Positions 33,175 through 42,464 are shown, numbered from the stretch's first letter. The stretch is 64,000 nt of DNA from Agromyces italicus DSM 16388 (GCF_000421545.1 NZ_ATXF01000007.1:310001-374000); one strand, 5' to 3'. The notes: generated by a model not told the origin, from the letters alone. Made by a program: numbers and translations.

Positions 33175-33789
33175 ATGGGAGACGTACTCATCCTGCACGG
33201 CTGGCAGAACCACCGCCCGGAGGGGCACTGGCAGCGTTGGCTCGCCGGAGAACTCGCCGCGCGCGGACACCGGGTGCGGTATCCGCAGCTGCCCGACGCC
33301 GATGCGCCGGACCCGGCGGCGTGGCTCGAAGCGCTCGAGCGCGAACTCGCGGCGACCCGCACCGAGTCGCTGACGGTCGTGGCACACAGCCTCGGCGGCG
33401 CCTTGTGGGCGGCGTTCGCGCAGGCGCGCGCGGAGCTCGGCATCGGCGAGCCCGCCGCGGCCCGGGTCGTGCTCGTGGCACCACCGTCGGACGCGTTCCT
33501 CGCCTCCCAGCCGGTCATCTCGGGTTTCCTGGGCGAGGCGTCGGGCGGGGTGCGCGACGGCGGCACGGTCGACCGGGCGTCCGCGCTCGCTGCGGCGAGC
33601 TTCGAGCCACCGGTCCTGGTCACGAGCGACGACGACCGCGTCAGCCCGACCGGTTCGCCCTCCTTCGCCGAGCTGTACGGCATCGTGCCGATCATCGTGC
33701 CGGGCGCTGGGCATTTCGCGCTCCCCGACGGGTACGGGCCGCTCCCGCTCGTGCTCGAGCTCGTCGAGGGCGACGCGACCGCAGGTTGA
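33175..33789 (+). CDS. RBBP9/YdeN-family alpha/beta hydrolase
   Basis: The 204-residue protein opens with VLILHGWQNHRPEGHWQRWL, typical of the RBBP9/YdeN serine hydrolases. The nucleophile serine is in VVAHSLGG, the acid probably in VTSDDDRVSP and the histidine in PGAGHFALPDGYGPLP. The substrate is unknown. A good ribosome site (GAGGAGGA) precedes the ATG. Confidence 0.9.
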   Translation: MGDVLILHGWQNHRPEGHWQRWLAGELAARGHRVRYPQLPDADAPDPAAWLEALERELAATRTESLTVVAHSLGGALWAAFAQARAELGIGEPAAARVVLVAPPSDAFLASQPVISGFLGEASGGVRDGGTVDRASALAAASFEPPVLVTSDDDRVSPTGSPSFAELYGIVPIIVPGAGHFALPDGYGPLPLVLELVEGDATAG

Positions 33790-33831
33790 GTACGGGCTAC
33801 CGCCGCCGGTGATCGAGCGGTCGCACTGCGC

Positions 33832-33837
33832 TTGAAT
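33832..33837 (+). promoter_or_regulatory. Leaderless-type -10 before the methyltransferase
   Basis: TTGAAT lies 6 bases before GTG 33844. The same CGCTTGAATGGT-like string occurs ahead of the hydrolase gene at about 33127. Confidence 0.35.
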
Positions 33838-33843
33838 GGTCGG

Positions 33844-35403
33844 GTGGATCCTGCACCGAGCCCCGAACTCCTCGCCCGCCTCGCCGACGACCTCCGCCGA
33901 GCCGACTACACCGTCGGCGCCCTCGACGGGCTGTGGGGCGAGGAGGCGGCCGCCGCCCTGCACCGCGGCGAGCGCGTGCCCGCGCGGCGTGTGCTCGACG
34001 CCCGCAGGGGCGAGCACGGGGCATCCGCGCCGCTGGCCGCGCTCGGCGAGCTCTTCGTACTGGGGCTCCCGGTGCCCGCCGCCGAGGTAGGGGCGGCGTT
34101 CGCGGCGCTCGGCGTCGACGGCGCCGCCCGGCTCGGCCTCGTGCGCGAGTCGGGCGGTCAGGTGACCCCCGCCCTCGACCTGCGCCCCTACGCCTTCACC
34201 GATGAGCGCGGCGCGGTGGAGTGGTGGATGGTCTCGGACCTCGGCGAACTCGCCCTCGGCCACGAACTCGGCGAGCAGCACGTGCTCGGCGTCGGCGGGG
34301 CATCCATGACCCTCTCGGGACTCATGCTGCCGACCCCGGCACGGCGGGTGCTCGACCTCGGCACAGGCTGCGGCATCCAGGCCATGCACGCCTCGCGGTT
34401 CGCCGAGGAGGTCGTCGCGACCGACATCTCCGGGCGGGCGCTCGTGCTCGCGGGCATGAACTTCGCACTCAACGGCATCGAGGGCGTCGAACTGCGCCTC
34501 GGCAGCCTCTTCGAGCCGGTCGCCGGCGAGCGCTTCGACCGCATCGTGTCGAACCCGCCGTTCGTGATCACCCCGCGCACCGAGGGCGTGCCCGAGTACG
34601 ACTACCGCGACGGCGGCATGGTCGGCGACGCCCTCGTCGAGGCCGTGGTGGGGGGTGCGGCCGACCACCTCGAGCCCGGCGGCGTCGCGCAGCTCCTCGC
34701 GAACTGGGAGTACCGCGGCGACGCCGACGGGCTCGAGCGGGCCGTCGCCTGGGCGACCGGCGCCGGGCTCGAGCACTGGTTCGTCGAGCGCGAGGTGCAG
34801 TCGGTCGCCGAGTACGCCGAGACCTGGATCCGCGACGGCGGCACCCGACCCGGCACGTCGGCGTTCGACCGCCTCTACGACGCCTGGCTCGACGACTTCG
34901 AGGCGCGCGGCGTCGATCACGTCGGCTTCGGCTACGTACTGCTGCGCCGCCCCGTCGAGCAGTCGGATGCCTCGGGAACGGCCCCGCTCGCACGCGTGGA
35001 GCGCCGGCATGGCCCGCTCGGCGGCGACGACGAGGGCCTCGGCGCGCATCTCGCGGCCACGCTCGCCGCGCGCGATCGGCAGGTGCTCCTCGACGACACG
35101 GCGCTGTCTGCAACCCGGCTGCGGGTCGCGGGCGACGTCACCGAAGAGCGCCACTACTGGCCCGGCGACGACGACCCGACGGCGATGCTGCTGCGGCAGG
35201 GCGGCGGCTTCGGGCGCACCGTCGCGCCAGGGACGGCGCTCGCCGCCCTCGTCGGCGCGTGCGACGGCGAACTCTCGATCGGCGCGATCGTGGCCGCGCT
35301 CGCCCAGCTGCTCGACGTCGACGAGCAGGCGCTCGCCGCCGAGCTGCTGCCCGAGGTGCGCGAACTCGTGGGTGACGGGATGCTGCTGCTGCCGGCGGAG
35401 TGA
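33844..35403 (+). CDS. Class I SAM-dependent methyltransferase with N-terminal DUF7059-like domain
   Basis: The protein of about 519 residues has an N-terminal helical domain (residues 1-125) and then a Rossmann methyltransferase core with VLDLGTGCGIQAMHASRFAE and the NPPF motif (IVSNPPFVITPRTEG) of N6-adenine or glutamine methyltransferases. It ends with a C-terminal domain of about 200 residues. The layout matches a family often annotated as a putative HemK/RsmC-like methyltransferase in actinobacteria. GTG 33844 is chosen because a -10-like element overlaps the alternative TTG at 33832. Confidence 0.88.
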   Translation: MDPAPSPELLARLADDLRRADYTVGALDGLWGEEAAAALHRGERVPARRVLDARRGEHGASAPLAALGELFVLGLPVPAAEVGAAFAALGVDGAARLGLVRESGGQVTPALDLRPYAFTDERGAVEWWMVSDLGELALGHELGEQHVLGVGGASMTLSGLMLPTPARRVLDLGTGCGIQAMHASRFAEEVVATDISGRALVLAGMNFALNGIEGVELRLGSLFEPVAGERFDRIVSNPPFVITPRTEGVPEYDYRDGGMVGDALVEAVVGGAADHLEPGGVAQLLANWEYRGDADGLERAVAWATGAGLEHWFVEREVQSVAEYAETWIRDGGTRPGTSAFDRLYDAWLDDFEARGVDHVGFGYVLLRRPVEQSDASGTAPLARVERRHGPLGGDDEGLGAHLAATLAARDRQVLLDDTALSATRLRVAGDVTEERHYWPGDDDPTAMLLRQGGGFGRTVAPGTALAALVGACDGELSIGAIVAALAQLLDVDEQALAAELLPEVRELVGDGMLLLPAE

Positions 35404-35484
35404 CGTCTCCTCGACACCATCCGGAGGACGGCTACCAGACGATCGCCAAGACGTCGGCGGCGACGGCGCCCGTCGTCTGATCCC

Positions 35485-35518
35485 ACGCCGGGCCGCCGCT
35501 TCGGCGTCGGCCCGGCGT
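35485..35518. terminator. Hairpin terminator between convergent genes
   Basis: ACGCCGGGCC pairs perfectly with GGCCCGGCGT around a 14-base loop that is itself GC-rich, and CGTCTTTCT follows. It serves the methyltransferase and can act on the convergent DUF1761 gene. Confidence 0.75.
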
Positions 35519-35531
35519 CGTCTTTCTCCGG

Positions 35532-35960
35532 CTACACGGTGCCGGCCGGCGGCCAGACGCCGATGATGAGCGCCATCACGACGACGGTGACGAGTTCGTG
35601 CGCGATGTTCAGGATCGTGAGGCCGGACGGGCGGCCCTCGAAGGCGTCGTGCGTGATCATGCGGGCCGCGGTGAACCCCGCCCAGAGCATCAGGCCCGTC
35701 ATGATCGTGACGCCGAGGTAGTCGCCGCCGAGCGCCGTCCACGCGATCTGCGCCGCGATCGCGAGCACCCACGCCGAGATGAAGCTGACGATGAGCGTGG
35801 TGAGGATCGGGCCGACGGCCCCGCGGTCGCCCGAGTCGTCGACCTTGGCCACCCTCATCCAGTAGTTGCCGAAGACCTTCGGGGTGTACCAGATCGAGCC
35901 GACGACCACGGTCGAGAGCGTCGCGACGACGACCGCCCAGTAGTTGACGTCCACGAGCAT
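35532..35960 (-). CDS. DUF1761 membrane protein
   Basis: The 142-residue protein has four transmembrane helices and the DUF1761 pattern: VNYWAVVVATLSTVVVGSIW at the start with WYTPKVFGNYWM, and HELVTVVVMALIIGVW at the end. Function unknown. The start is ATG 35958-35960, and in-frame sequence further upstream does not resemble the family. Confidence 0.9.
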   Translation of the reverse strand: MLVDVNYWAVVVATLSTVVVGSIWYTPKVFGNYWMRVAKVDDSGDRGAVGPILTTLIVSFISAWVLAIAAQIAWTALGGDYLGVTIMTGLMLWAGFTAARMITHDAFEGRPSGLTILNIAHELVTVVVMALIIGVWPPAGTV

Positions 35961-36069
35961 CACGGCCTCCCGGCGCTTGTGCGGCCCGGCGGGCCGGAAT
36001 GCTCCGCAGTCTAGACCCGAGGCGCAGCGCCGCCCGGTATTGTCGTGGTCGCAGATCGAAAGCGAGCCC

Positions 36070-36999
36070 ATGCCCGACTCCCCGCTCTCCGACTCACCGT
36101 ACGAGGTGCTCGGCGTCGCCTCCGACGCGGATGCCACGGAGCTTCGCACCGCGTACCGACGCGCCCTGCGCGTGGCCCACCCCGACACCGGCGGCGACCC
36201 GGCCCGCTTCCACGCGGTGCAGCGCGCGTGGGCGCTCGTCGGCACCCCAGCGGCACGGGCGGCCTTCGATCGGGGCGCGGGCGGTGCCGCCGCGCCGACC
36301 CGGGCGACATGGGCGCCCGCCGCGCCCCGGCCGCGGCGCGACTCGCGACCGCTCGCGCGCTCGTACGGCCACCCCGGCGGGCTCTCTCGCGAGCGGTATC
36401 TCGGGCTCATCCGCGAGTGGGTGGGGCGCGGCGTGCCGCTGGACGACCCGTACGACCCGGCGCTCGTGCGGGGCGCGCCACGTGACATCCGTCATGTGCT
36501 CGCCGATGCGCTCGCCGAGGAGGAGACCGCGCGCTCGCTCTCGACGCTCGGCATCGCGTACACGATCTGGCACGATCTCGCGACGGATGCCGCGGGGCAC
36601 GGGCTGCCGCCGAAGCTCGACCATCTCGTGCTCGGGCCGACGGGGCTCTTCGCGATCCAGTCGGAGGACTGGGGCGGGCCGGTCGCGCTGAAGCGCGGCG
36701 AACTCGTCGGCGAGGCGCTCGCGGGCGAGCGGCCGATCCGGGCGCTGGCCGCCCGTGCGAAGGCCATCGGCAAGGCGGCGAAGGTGAAGCCGACGGCGCT
36801 CGTCGTGGTCGTGCCCGACGAGTACGCGGCGGAGCCGCTGGAGTTCGGCGGCACGAATCGCGGTGCGATCGTCGCACTCGTTCGCGCTTCGCGCCTCGCG
36901 AGCGCCGTGCGCGAAGGCCTGCCCGGTTCGGCGCATCTCGGAGGCACCGAGGTGATGGAGGTCCGATCGCGCCTCCAGGCGACCGTGCGCTTCGCCTGA
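36070..36999 (+). CDS. J-domain protein with degenerate NERD-like C-terminal domain
   Basis: The 309-residue protein starts with a J-domain (residues 8-70; HPD at 37-39 in LRVAHPDTGGDPARF). A basic linker follows, then a domain like NERD nucleases (from about 180: LDHLVLGPTGLFAIQSEDWGG). In NERD proteins the active pattern is Glu-x-Lys around this point. Here Q197, S198, E199, D200 and W201 replace it, so the nuclease is probably inactive. The J-domain should recruit DnaK. Function unknown, and similar fusions are known from actinobacteria. Confidence 0.85.
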   Translation: MPDSPLSDSPYEVLGVASDADATELRTAYRRALRVAHPDTGGDPARFHAVQRAWALVGTPAARAAFDRGAGGAAAPTRATWAPAAPRPRRDSRPLARSYGHPGGLSRERYLGLIREWVGRGVPLDDPYDPALVRGAPRDIRHVLADALAEEETARSLSTLGIAYTIWHDLATDAAGHGLPPKLDHLVLGPTGLFAIQSEDWGGPVALKRGELVGEALAGERPIRALAARAKAIGKAAKVKPTALVVVVPDEYAAEPLEFGGTNRGAIVALVRASRLASAVREGLPGSAHLGGTEVMEVRSRLQATVRFA

Positions 37000-37023
37000 C
37001 TGCCCCCGCCCCGCCCCCGCGCG

Positions 37024-37082
37024 GTGATGTCGCACGAATCGTCGCCACCCACGCCCGATGGCGACGATTCGTGCGACATCAC
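37024..37082. repeat. Perfect intergenic palindrome, 24-bp arms
   Basis: The arms 37024-37047 and 37059-37082 are perfectly complementary around an 11-base loop. The inner part reads TCGCACGAATCGTCGCC on the left arm. It lies between two genes of the same direction (J-domain gene and aminopeptidase). Confidence 0.95.
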
Positions 37083-37141
37083 GAGTGGGCGACGGGTCGG
37101 CCGGTTCGTCGTCGTGGGGGTCGGCGGTGTTGGATGGAGGT

Positions 37142-38431
37142 ATGCCTCCCGCCACGCCCGTGACCCCGACCGATGCCTACATCGAGGATTTCGCCGCATT
37201 CGTGCAGGCCTCGCCCTCGTCGTACCACGCTGCGGCCGAGGTCGCCCGGCGCCTCGAGGCAGCCGGGTTCGACCGCCTCGACGAGACCGAGGCGTGGCCC
37301 GCGACCCCGGGCCGTCGCGTCGTCGTGCGCGACGGCGCGGTGATCGCGTGGGTGCAGCCCGACGGGGCCGGCGCCGTGACCCCGTTCCGCATCCTCGGCG
37401 CGCACACCGATTCGCCGTCGTTCAAGCTCAAGCCGAACCCGTCCACGACCGGTGAGGGCGTGCTGCAGGCGGGCGTCGAAGTCTACGGCGGACCGCTGCT
37501 CAACTCGTGGCTCGACCGCGAACTCGAACTCGCAGGCCGTATCGCCACAGAGGACGGCGAGCTGCACCTCGTTCGCACCGGGCCGATGCTGCGCATCCCG
37601 CAGCTCGCGATCCACCTCGACCGCGAGGTGAACAAGGGGCTCACCCTCGACAAGCAGCGGCACACGCAGCCCGTCTGGGGCGTCGCGGGTGACGAGCCGG
37701 TCGACCTGCTCGCCGAGCTCGCCGGATTCGCGGGCGTGCCGGGCGCGACGATCGTCGGGCACGACGTGCTCGTCGCCGAGACCCAGGCGCCCGCGCGCTT
37801 CGGGCGTTCGGGCGAGCTGTTCGCCTCCGGCCGCATGGATAACCTCAGCTCGGTCTACGCCGGCCTCGTCGCGCTCCTCGCCGCTCCGTCCGAGGCCGGC
37901 CACGTCAGCGTGCTCGCGGCCTTCGACCACGAGGAGCTCGGCTCGGAGTCGCGTTCGGGCGCGAGCGGCCCCATGCTCGAGGACGTGCTCGTGCGAATCG
38001 CCGCTGGCCTCGGCGCCGGCGACGACGAGCGCCGTCGCGCGTTCGCCGCGTCGTGGATCCTCTCCTCCGACGCCGGCCACGCCGTGCACCCCAACTACCC
38101 CGAGCGGCACGACCCGGCGAATCGCCCCGTGCTCGGCGGCGGGCCGCTCCTGAAGCTCAACGCGAACCAGCGCTACGCGAGCGACGCCGTCGGCTCGGCC
38201 CTGTGGGCGGGCGTCTGCCGCCAGGCGGGGGTGCGCACCCAGCCCTTCGTGTCGAACAACGCGATCCCGTGCGGCTCGACGATCGGCCCGCTCGCCGCGA
38301 CCCGGCTCGGCATCCGCACGGTCGACGTCGGGGTGCCGCTGCTCTCGATGCACTCGGCCCGCGAGCTCGCGCACGTCGACGACCTCGCCGCGCTCGGGGC
38401 CGCCGTGACGGCGTTCTTCGCGCCCGCCTGA
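37142..38431 (+). CDS. apeB: M18-family aminopeptidase
   Basis: The 429-residue metallopeptidase shows the M18 metal-binding motifs: GAHTDSPSFKLK (first His/Asp), FASGRMDNLSSVYAGLVALL with the bridging Asp, AAFDHEELGSESRSGASGPM (catalytic Glu pair) and DAGHAVHPNYPERHD. It removes N-terminal residues, preferring acidic or bulky ones. The ATG at 37142 has GGAGGT just ahead. Confidence 0.95.
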   Translation: MPPATPVTPTDAYIEDFAAFVQASPSSYHAAAEVARRLEAAGFDRLDETEAWPATPGRRVVVRDGAVIAWVQPDGAGAVTPFRILGAHTDSPSFKLKPNPSTTGEGVLQAGVEVYGGPLLNSWLDRELELAGRIATEDGELHLVRTGPMLRIPQLAIHLDREVNKGLTLDKQRHTQPVWGVAGDEPVDLLAELAGFAGVPGATIVGHDVLVAETQAPARFGRSGELFASGRMDNLSSVYAGLVALLAAPSEAGHVSVLAAFDHEELGSESRSGASGPMLEDVLVRIAAGLGAGDDERRRAFAASWILSSDAGHAVHPNYPERHDPANRPVLGGGPLLKLNANQRYASDAVGSALWAGVCRQAGVRTQPFVSNNAIPCGSTIGPLAATRLGIRTVDVGVPLLSMHSARELAHVDDLAALGAAVTAFFAPA

Positions 38432-38538
38432 GCTCTGCCGGGCGCGCTCGGCCCCGGCCGGGCGCGCTGGCCGGATCTCGCGGCGGAATGGCGCGATTTC
38501 CCTGCGGTCCGAGGCGCGGTGGCTGGCAGTCTGGGCGC

Positions 38539-39075
38539 ATGACCGAACTCACCGCCTCCGTCGCCCCGGCCGCTCCCGCCACCACCGCGCTGTTCGACAC
38601 GGTCGCCTCGCCCGAGACGGCGATCGCGCACTTCGCGGCCCGCCTCGCGGTCGAGGCGGATGTCTCGGACGTCGCCGCGGCGCTCGCCGACGGCGGTTCC
38701 GGGTTCGTGCTCGTCGACACGCGGAGCGACGAGGCGTGGGCGCAGGGGCACGTGCCCGGGGCCGTGCACCTGCCGCGCCGCAGGATCGCCGAGGAGGGCA
38801 CCGCGCTCGTCGGGCCGGGCACGGCGGTTGTCGTCTACTGCTGGGGTCCGGGATGCAACGGGGCGACGCGCGCGGCGCTCGAGTTCGCCCGACTCGGTCA
38901 CCCCGTGAAGGAGATGATCGGCGGCTTCGAGTACTGGGTGCGCGAGGGTTTCGCCTACGAGACGGCCGACGGGTTCGCCCGGATCGCCGCCGACCCGCTG
39001 ACGAACGTCGGCCGCGTCGGGCTCGGCGGTTCGCCCGTCGCCGGGGCCGCCGCGGGCATCAGCTGCGACTGCTGA
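38539..39075 (+). CDS. Rhodanese-like protein
   Basis: The 178-residue protein has a rhodanese domain with active-site cysteine in VYCWGPGCNGATRAALEFAR. An N-terminal helical part of about 50 residues precedes it, and the C-terminus is GISCDC. A second cysteine five residues after the active one and the C-terminal pair could form a disulfide. It is related to stand-alone sulfurtransferases seen near cysteine metabolism. No partner gene is visible. Confidence 0.9.
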   Translation: MTELTASVAPAAPATTALFDTVASPETAIAHFAARLAVEADVSDVAAALADGGSGFVLVDTRSDEAWAQGHVPGAVHLPRRRIAEEGTALVGPGTAVVVYCWGPGCNGATRAALEFARLGHPVKEMIGGFEYWVREGFAYETADGFARIAADPLTNVGRVGLGGSPVAGAAAGISCDC

Positions 39076-39081
39076 ACGAGG

Positions 39082-39279
39082 TCAGCGCAGCGGGCCCCTG
39101 CGGCTCTCCAGCCACATGGTGTGCTCGCGCAGGCCGTTGCGCACGGCGGCCTTGATGATCAGGTAGCCGATCCACAGCATGAGTGCGAGCACGGCGAGAT
39201 AGATCACGAGGCCGATGATGAGGCCGATGAGGCCGGCTCCGTAGAAGAAGGACGGGTCGAGCGTCGGGTCGCTTTCCAT
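39082..39279 (-). CDS. Small membrane protein, 65 residues
   Basis: The 65-residue protein has one long hydrophobic region (LIGLIIGLVIYLAVLALMLW continuing to GYLIIKAAV), compatible with one or two helices, and a basic cytoplasmic tail (MWLESRRGPLR). It lies 64 bases downstream of sdaA, on the same strand, and could share its transcript. Function unknown. Confidence 0.7.
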   Translation of the reverse strand: MESDPTLDPSFFYGAGLIGLIIGLVIYLAVLALMLWIGYLIIKAAVRNGLREHTMWLESRRGPLR

Positions 39280-39343
39280 GGGGAAACTCTGACAGAAGCG
39301 CCGCGGCGCCGGGAGAGTCCCCGTCTGGGGGGCACGACCCCCG

Positions 39344-40738
39344 TCAGCACTCGATGACGTTCACCGCGAGGCCGCCCTCGCTCGTCTCCTTGTACTTCGT
39401 CATCATGTCGATGCCGGTCTGGCGCATCGTCTCGATCACCGTGTCGAGCGAGACGAGGTGCGTGCCGTCGCCGTGCAGCGCGAGACGCGCGGCCGAGACG
39501 GCCGTCGAGGCCGCGATCGCGTTGCGCTCGATGCAGGGAACCTGCACGAGCCCGGCGACGGGGTCGCAGGTGAGACCGAGGTGGTGCTCCATCGCGATCT
39601 CGGCGGCGTTCTCGATCTGCCCGGGCGTTCCGCCGAGCACGGCGCACAGGGCACCCGCCGCCATCGCGCACGCCGAGCCGACCTCGGCCTGGCAACCGCC
39701 TTCTGCGCCCGAGATCGAGGCGTTCTTCTTCACGAGGCTCGCGATGGCCGAGGCGGTGAGCAGGAAGCGGCGGATGCCCGCGGCATCCGCACCGGGGACG
39801 AAGCGCAGGTAGTAGTGGCCGACCGCGGGGATGATGCCGGCCGCGCCGTTCGTCGGCGCGGTGACGACCCGCCCGCCCGAGGCGTTCTCTTCGTTGACGG
39901 CGAGGGCGAAGGCGTGCAGCCACTCGGTGGAGGTGTCGCGGTGGTGCGCGGCCTCGATCTCGTCGTGGTCGTAGGCCTCGAGGCGACGGCGCACCTCGGG
40001 GGCGCGGCGCTTGACCTTGAGCCCGCCGGGCAGCGTGCCCTCGGTGCCCATGCCGTGCGCGACGCACTCGGCCATCGCGGCCCAGATGGCGTCGAGGCCC
40101 TCGTCGATGCCGGCCTCGCCGTGCACCGCGACCTCGTTGTGACGGGCGATGTCGCAGAATGAGACGCCGTGCTCCTCGCAGAGCGCGAGCAGTTCTGCGG
40201 CGTTCGAATAGGGGAGCGGGTGACGCAGCGCCTCGGCCTCGCTCGCGGCGTCGCCCTCTCGGCGGATGAAGCCGCCGCCGACCGAGTAGTAGGTCTCCTC
40301 GGCGATCGGGAGCGGGCCATCGCCGAAGGCCTGCAGGGTCATCGCGTTCGGGTGGCCGGGCAGGCGCGTTCGCGGTTCGAGCGAGATGTCGCTCTGCCGC
40401 AGCCGGGTGGGGTGACGGCCGAACAGCCGCACCTCGGCGCCGTCTCGGCCGGATTCGTCGAGTCGCGCCCACGCGCCGCGCACGTCGTCGGGGTCGCAGT
40501 CGTGCGGCTCGAGTCCGGCGAGGCCCGCGACGACCGCGTCGGGGGTGCCGTGGCCGAGCCCCGTCGCGCCGAGCGAGCCGTAGAGCGAGCACGAGACGCG
40601 GGTGACCGCCCCGAGGGCACCCTGTTCGTCGAGCGCCTCGACGAACATTCGGGCCGCCCGCATGGGGCCGACGGTGTGCGAACTCGAGGGGCCGATCCCG
40701 ATCGAGAACAGATCGAGGGCAGAGACGAACGCTGTCAC
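39344..40738 (-). CDS. sdaA: L-serine ammonia-lyase (iron-sulfur, single chain)
   Basis: The 464-residue enzyme converts L-serine to pyruvate and ammonia. The N-terminal beta domain begins [20 protein letters not shown], and catalytic-domain cysteines in [34 protein letters not shown] and CDPV-like segments supply the 4Fe-4S cluster. The C-terminus ends VIEC, the cysteine tail known from Legionella serine dehydratase. It starts at GTG with a leaderless-type -10 six bases upstream. Confidence 0.97.
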   Translation of the reverse strand: MTAFVSALDLFSIGIGPSSSHTVGPMRAARMFVEALDEQGALGAVTRVSCSLYGSLGATGLGHGTPDAVVAGLAGLEPHDCDPDDVRGAWARLDESGRDGAEVRLFGRHPTRLRQSDISLEPRTRLPGHPNAMTLQAFGDGPLPIAEETYYSVGGGFIRREGDAASEAEALRHPLPYSNAAELLALCEEHGVSFCDIARHNEVAVHGEAGIDEGLDAIWAAMAECVAHGMGTEGTLPGGLKVKRRAPEVRRRLEAYDHDEIEAAHHRDTSTEWLHAFALAVNEENASGGRVVTAPTNGAAGIIPAVGHYYLRFVPGADAAGIRRFLLTASAIASLVKKNASISGAEGGCQAEVGSACAMAAGALCAVLGGTPGQIENAAEIAMEHHLGLTCDPVAGLVQVPCIERNAIAASTAVSAARLALHGDGTHLVSLDTVIETMRQTGIDMMTKYKETSEGGLAVNVIEC

Positions 40739-40744
40739 CCCTCA

Positions 40745-40750
40745 AGGCTA
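40745..40750 (-). promoter_or_regulatory. Leaderless-type -10 before sdaA
   Basis: TAGCCT on the minus strand is 6 bases from the GTG at 40738. Confidence 0.45.
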
Positions 40751-40782
40751 CGCCGCTTCACGCGCACGGATGCCTCGGGGCA

Positions 40783-40838
40783 TCGCAGATTCGTGCGTCG
40801 CAGACCGATCTCGCGCACGTCCGGGCACGAAGCTGCGA
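40783..40838. repeat. Intergenic inverted repeat between sdaA and the acetyltransferase
   Basis: TCGCAGATTCGTGC (40783-40796) is complementary at 13 of 14 positions to 40825-40838, around a 28-base spacer. It shares GATTCGTGCG with the palindrome at 37024-37082, so the two may belong to one repeat family. Confidence 0.6.
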
Positions 40839-40876
40839 GGAGGCCGGACACAACCGAGCCGTAGGCTTGAGGGGAT

Positions 40877-41944
40877 ATGACGAATGCCGCAGACCTCGCC
40901 GTCGGCCCCACCGTGCCGCGCATCCGACCCGTCCGCCCCGAGGAGTTCGCCGCCGAGGCGGAGCTGATCGTGCGGGCGTTCGCGGCCGGACCGTACGGGC
41001 ACCTGCCGAAGAGCGCCGAGCGCGCGGCGTTCGAAGCCGACACCACCGGCCGCGCCGCCGCCGGTGAGGTGCTCGTCGCGGTCGGTGACGACGGCGGCGT
41101 CGTCGGCACGGCGAGCGTGCTCCGCGCCGGTACTCCGTACGCCCGGGTGGCGGTCGACGGTGAGGCCGAGATCCGCCTGCTCTCGGTCGACCCCGCCGAG
41201 CAGGGCTCGGGCGTCGGCGCCGCGCTCATGCGCGCGAGCCTCGAGGCCGCGCTCGAATGGGGCGCGACGGCCCTCGTGCTCGACACGGGCACACGGAACG
41301 TCCGCGCGCAGGCACTGTACGAGCGACTCGGCTTCGAGCGGGCGTCCGAACGCGATGCGACGGTCGGCGCCGGGGTCGACTCGCTCGTCTACCGCTTTCC
41401 GCTCCAGCAACGCGACGACCTACGGGTGCGCCTCATGCGCCCCGACGAGGCCGGGGCGGTCGCGGCCCTCATCGAGGGCGCCTACGCCGCCGACTTCGAG
41501 CTGAACCCCGGCTATCGCGCCGACCTCGTCGCGGTCGCCGAACGGGCCCGCGACCACCAGGTCTGGGTCGCGGTGGATGCCACGAGCGGCGAGCTGCTCG
41601 GCACGGCGTCCACTCCCGTCGCGGGGGCTGCCATCTCGCCGCTCGCACGCGACGGTGAACTCGACTTCCGCTTCCTCGGCGTCGCCGCCGGGGCGCGGCG
41701 CCGAGGCGTCGGCGAGGTGCTCGTCGAGCATGTGGTGCGACTCGCGCGCATTCGCGGCCTCGATCGCGTGGTGCTGAACACCGGCCCAGACATGGTCGCA
41801 GCGCAGCGGCTCTACGACCGGCTCGGGTTCGGCCGCATGCACGAGCGGGAGTTCACCTTCGTGCCGCCCGACGGTTCGAGCTTCCTCATGATGGCCTACG
41901 GCCGCGACGTCGCCTCCGATGCAGTCCGGCCGATGTCGGCCTGA
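40877..41944 (+). CDS. Tandem GNAT acetyltransferase (two domains)
   Basis: The 355-residue protein has two GNAT units in line. The first ends with EQGSGVGAALMRASLEAALE and LYERLGFERASERDATVG. The second has FLGVAAGARRRGVGEVLVEH and LYDRLGFGRMHEREFTFVPP. Double-GNAT proteins of the MshD/Eis type exist in actinobacteria, but this one does not show an MshD-specific sequence. Acceptor unknown. It is divergent from sdaA. Confidence 0.88.
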   Translation: MTNAADLAVGPTVPRIRPVRPEEFAAEAELIVRAFAAGPYGHLPKSAERAAFEADTTGRAAAGEVLVAVGDDGGVVGTASVLRAGTPYARVAVDGEAEIRLLSVDPAEQGSGVGAALMRASLEAALEWGATALVLDTGTRNVRAQALYERLGFERASERDATVGAGVDSLVYRFPLQQRDDLRVRLMRPDEAGAVAALIEGAYAADFELNPGYRADLVAVAERARDHQVWVAVDATSGELLGTASTPVAGAAISPLARDGELDFRFLGVAAGARRRGVGEVLVEHVVRLARIRGLDRVVLNTGPDMVAAQRLYDRLGFGRMHEREFTFVPPDGSSFLMMAYGRDVASDAVRPMSA

Positions 41945-41962
41945 GCTGCCGCGCCGCGGTCG

Positions 41963-42394
41963 TCACGCGCGGGGGAGTGGCCCCATGCGCGCCATCCACT
42001 GCTCGGGCCGGTCGAGCGGCCGAAACCCGAAGCGCTCGTAGAGCCCGTGCGCGTCGGCGGTCGTGAGGCCGATGCGGCGGAGCCCGAGGGGCTCGAGCTC
42101 GGTCATGATCTGCTCGATGAGCGCCACGCCGACGCCGCGCCCACGCGCCGGCGCATCGACGTACACGTCGCACAGCCAGGCGAAGGTGACCCCGTCGGTG
42201 ATCACCCGGGCGTACGCGAGTTGCTCGCCGCTCGCGCGGTCGTAGACGCCGTAGTTGCGCGACGCGGCGACCGCGGCCTCGTGCGCCGCACGCGAGCGCC
42301 CTTCGGCCCAGTACGACTCCTCGGCGAGCCAGGTGTGCACCCGATCCAGGTCGAGGCGTGCGGGGTCGTCGGAGAACTCGAGTTCGTCATGCAT
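41963..42394 (-). CDS. GNAT-family acetyltransferase
   Basis: The 143-residue protein has a single GNAT fold of the YitH/PA-type: WLAEESYWAEGRSRAAHEAA near the start, VYVDAPARGRGVGVALIEQI (acetyl-CoA loop), and LYERFGFRPLDRPEQWMAR at the end. It probably acetylates a small amine or a protein. It lies 18 bases after the double-GNAT gene, convergent with it. Confidence 0.9.
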   Translation of the reverse strand: MHDELEFSDDPARLDLDRVHTWLAEESYWAEGRSRAAHEAAVAASRNYGVYDRASGEQLAYARVITDGVTFAWLCDVYVDAPARGRGVGVALIEQIMTELEPLGLRRIGLTTADAHGLYERFGFRPLDRPEQWMARMGPLPRA

Positions 42395-42464
42395 CCCTCG
42401 ATGCAATCGCGGCCGCGCCGCGCAGGCAACAGCCACTTCGCAGTCGGTGGCTCGTCCGCCGGAT

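Noticed and set aside
35404-35484. Possible gene remnant (HHPEDGYQTIAKTSAATAPVV-like, in short pieces) after the methyltransferase
   Set aside because: The stretch is too short and has no start or family match, so it is only described as a gap before the terminator.
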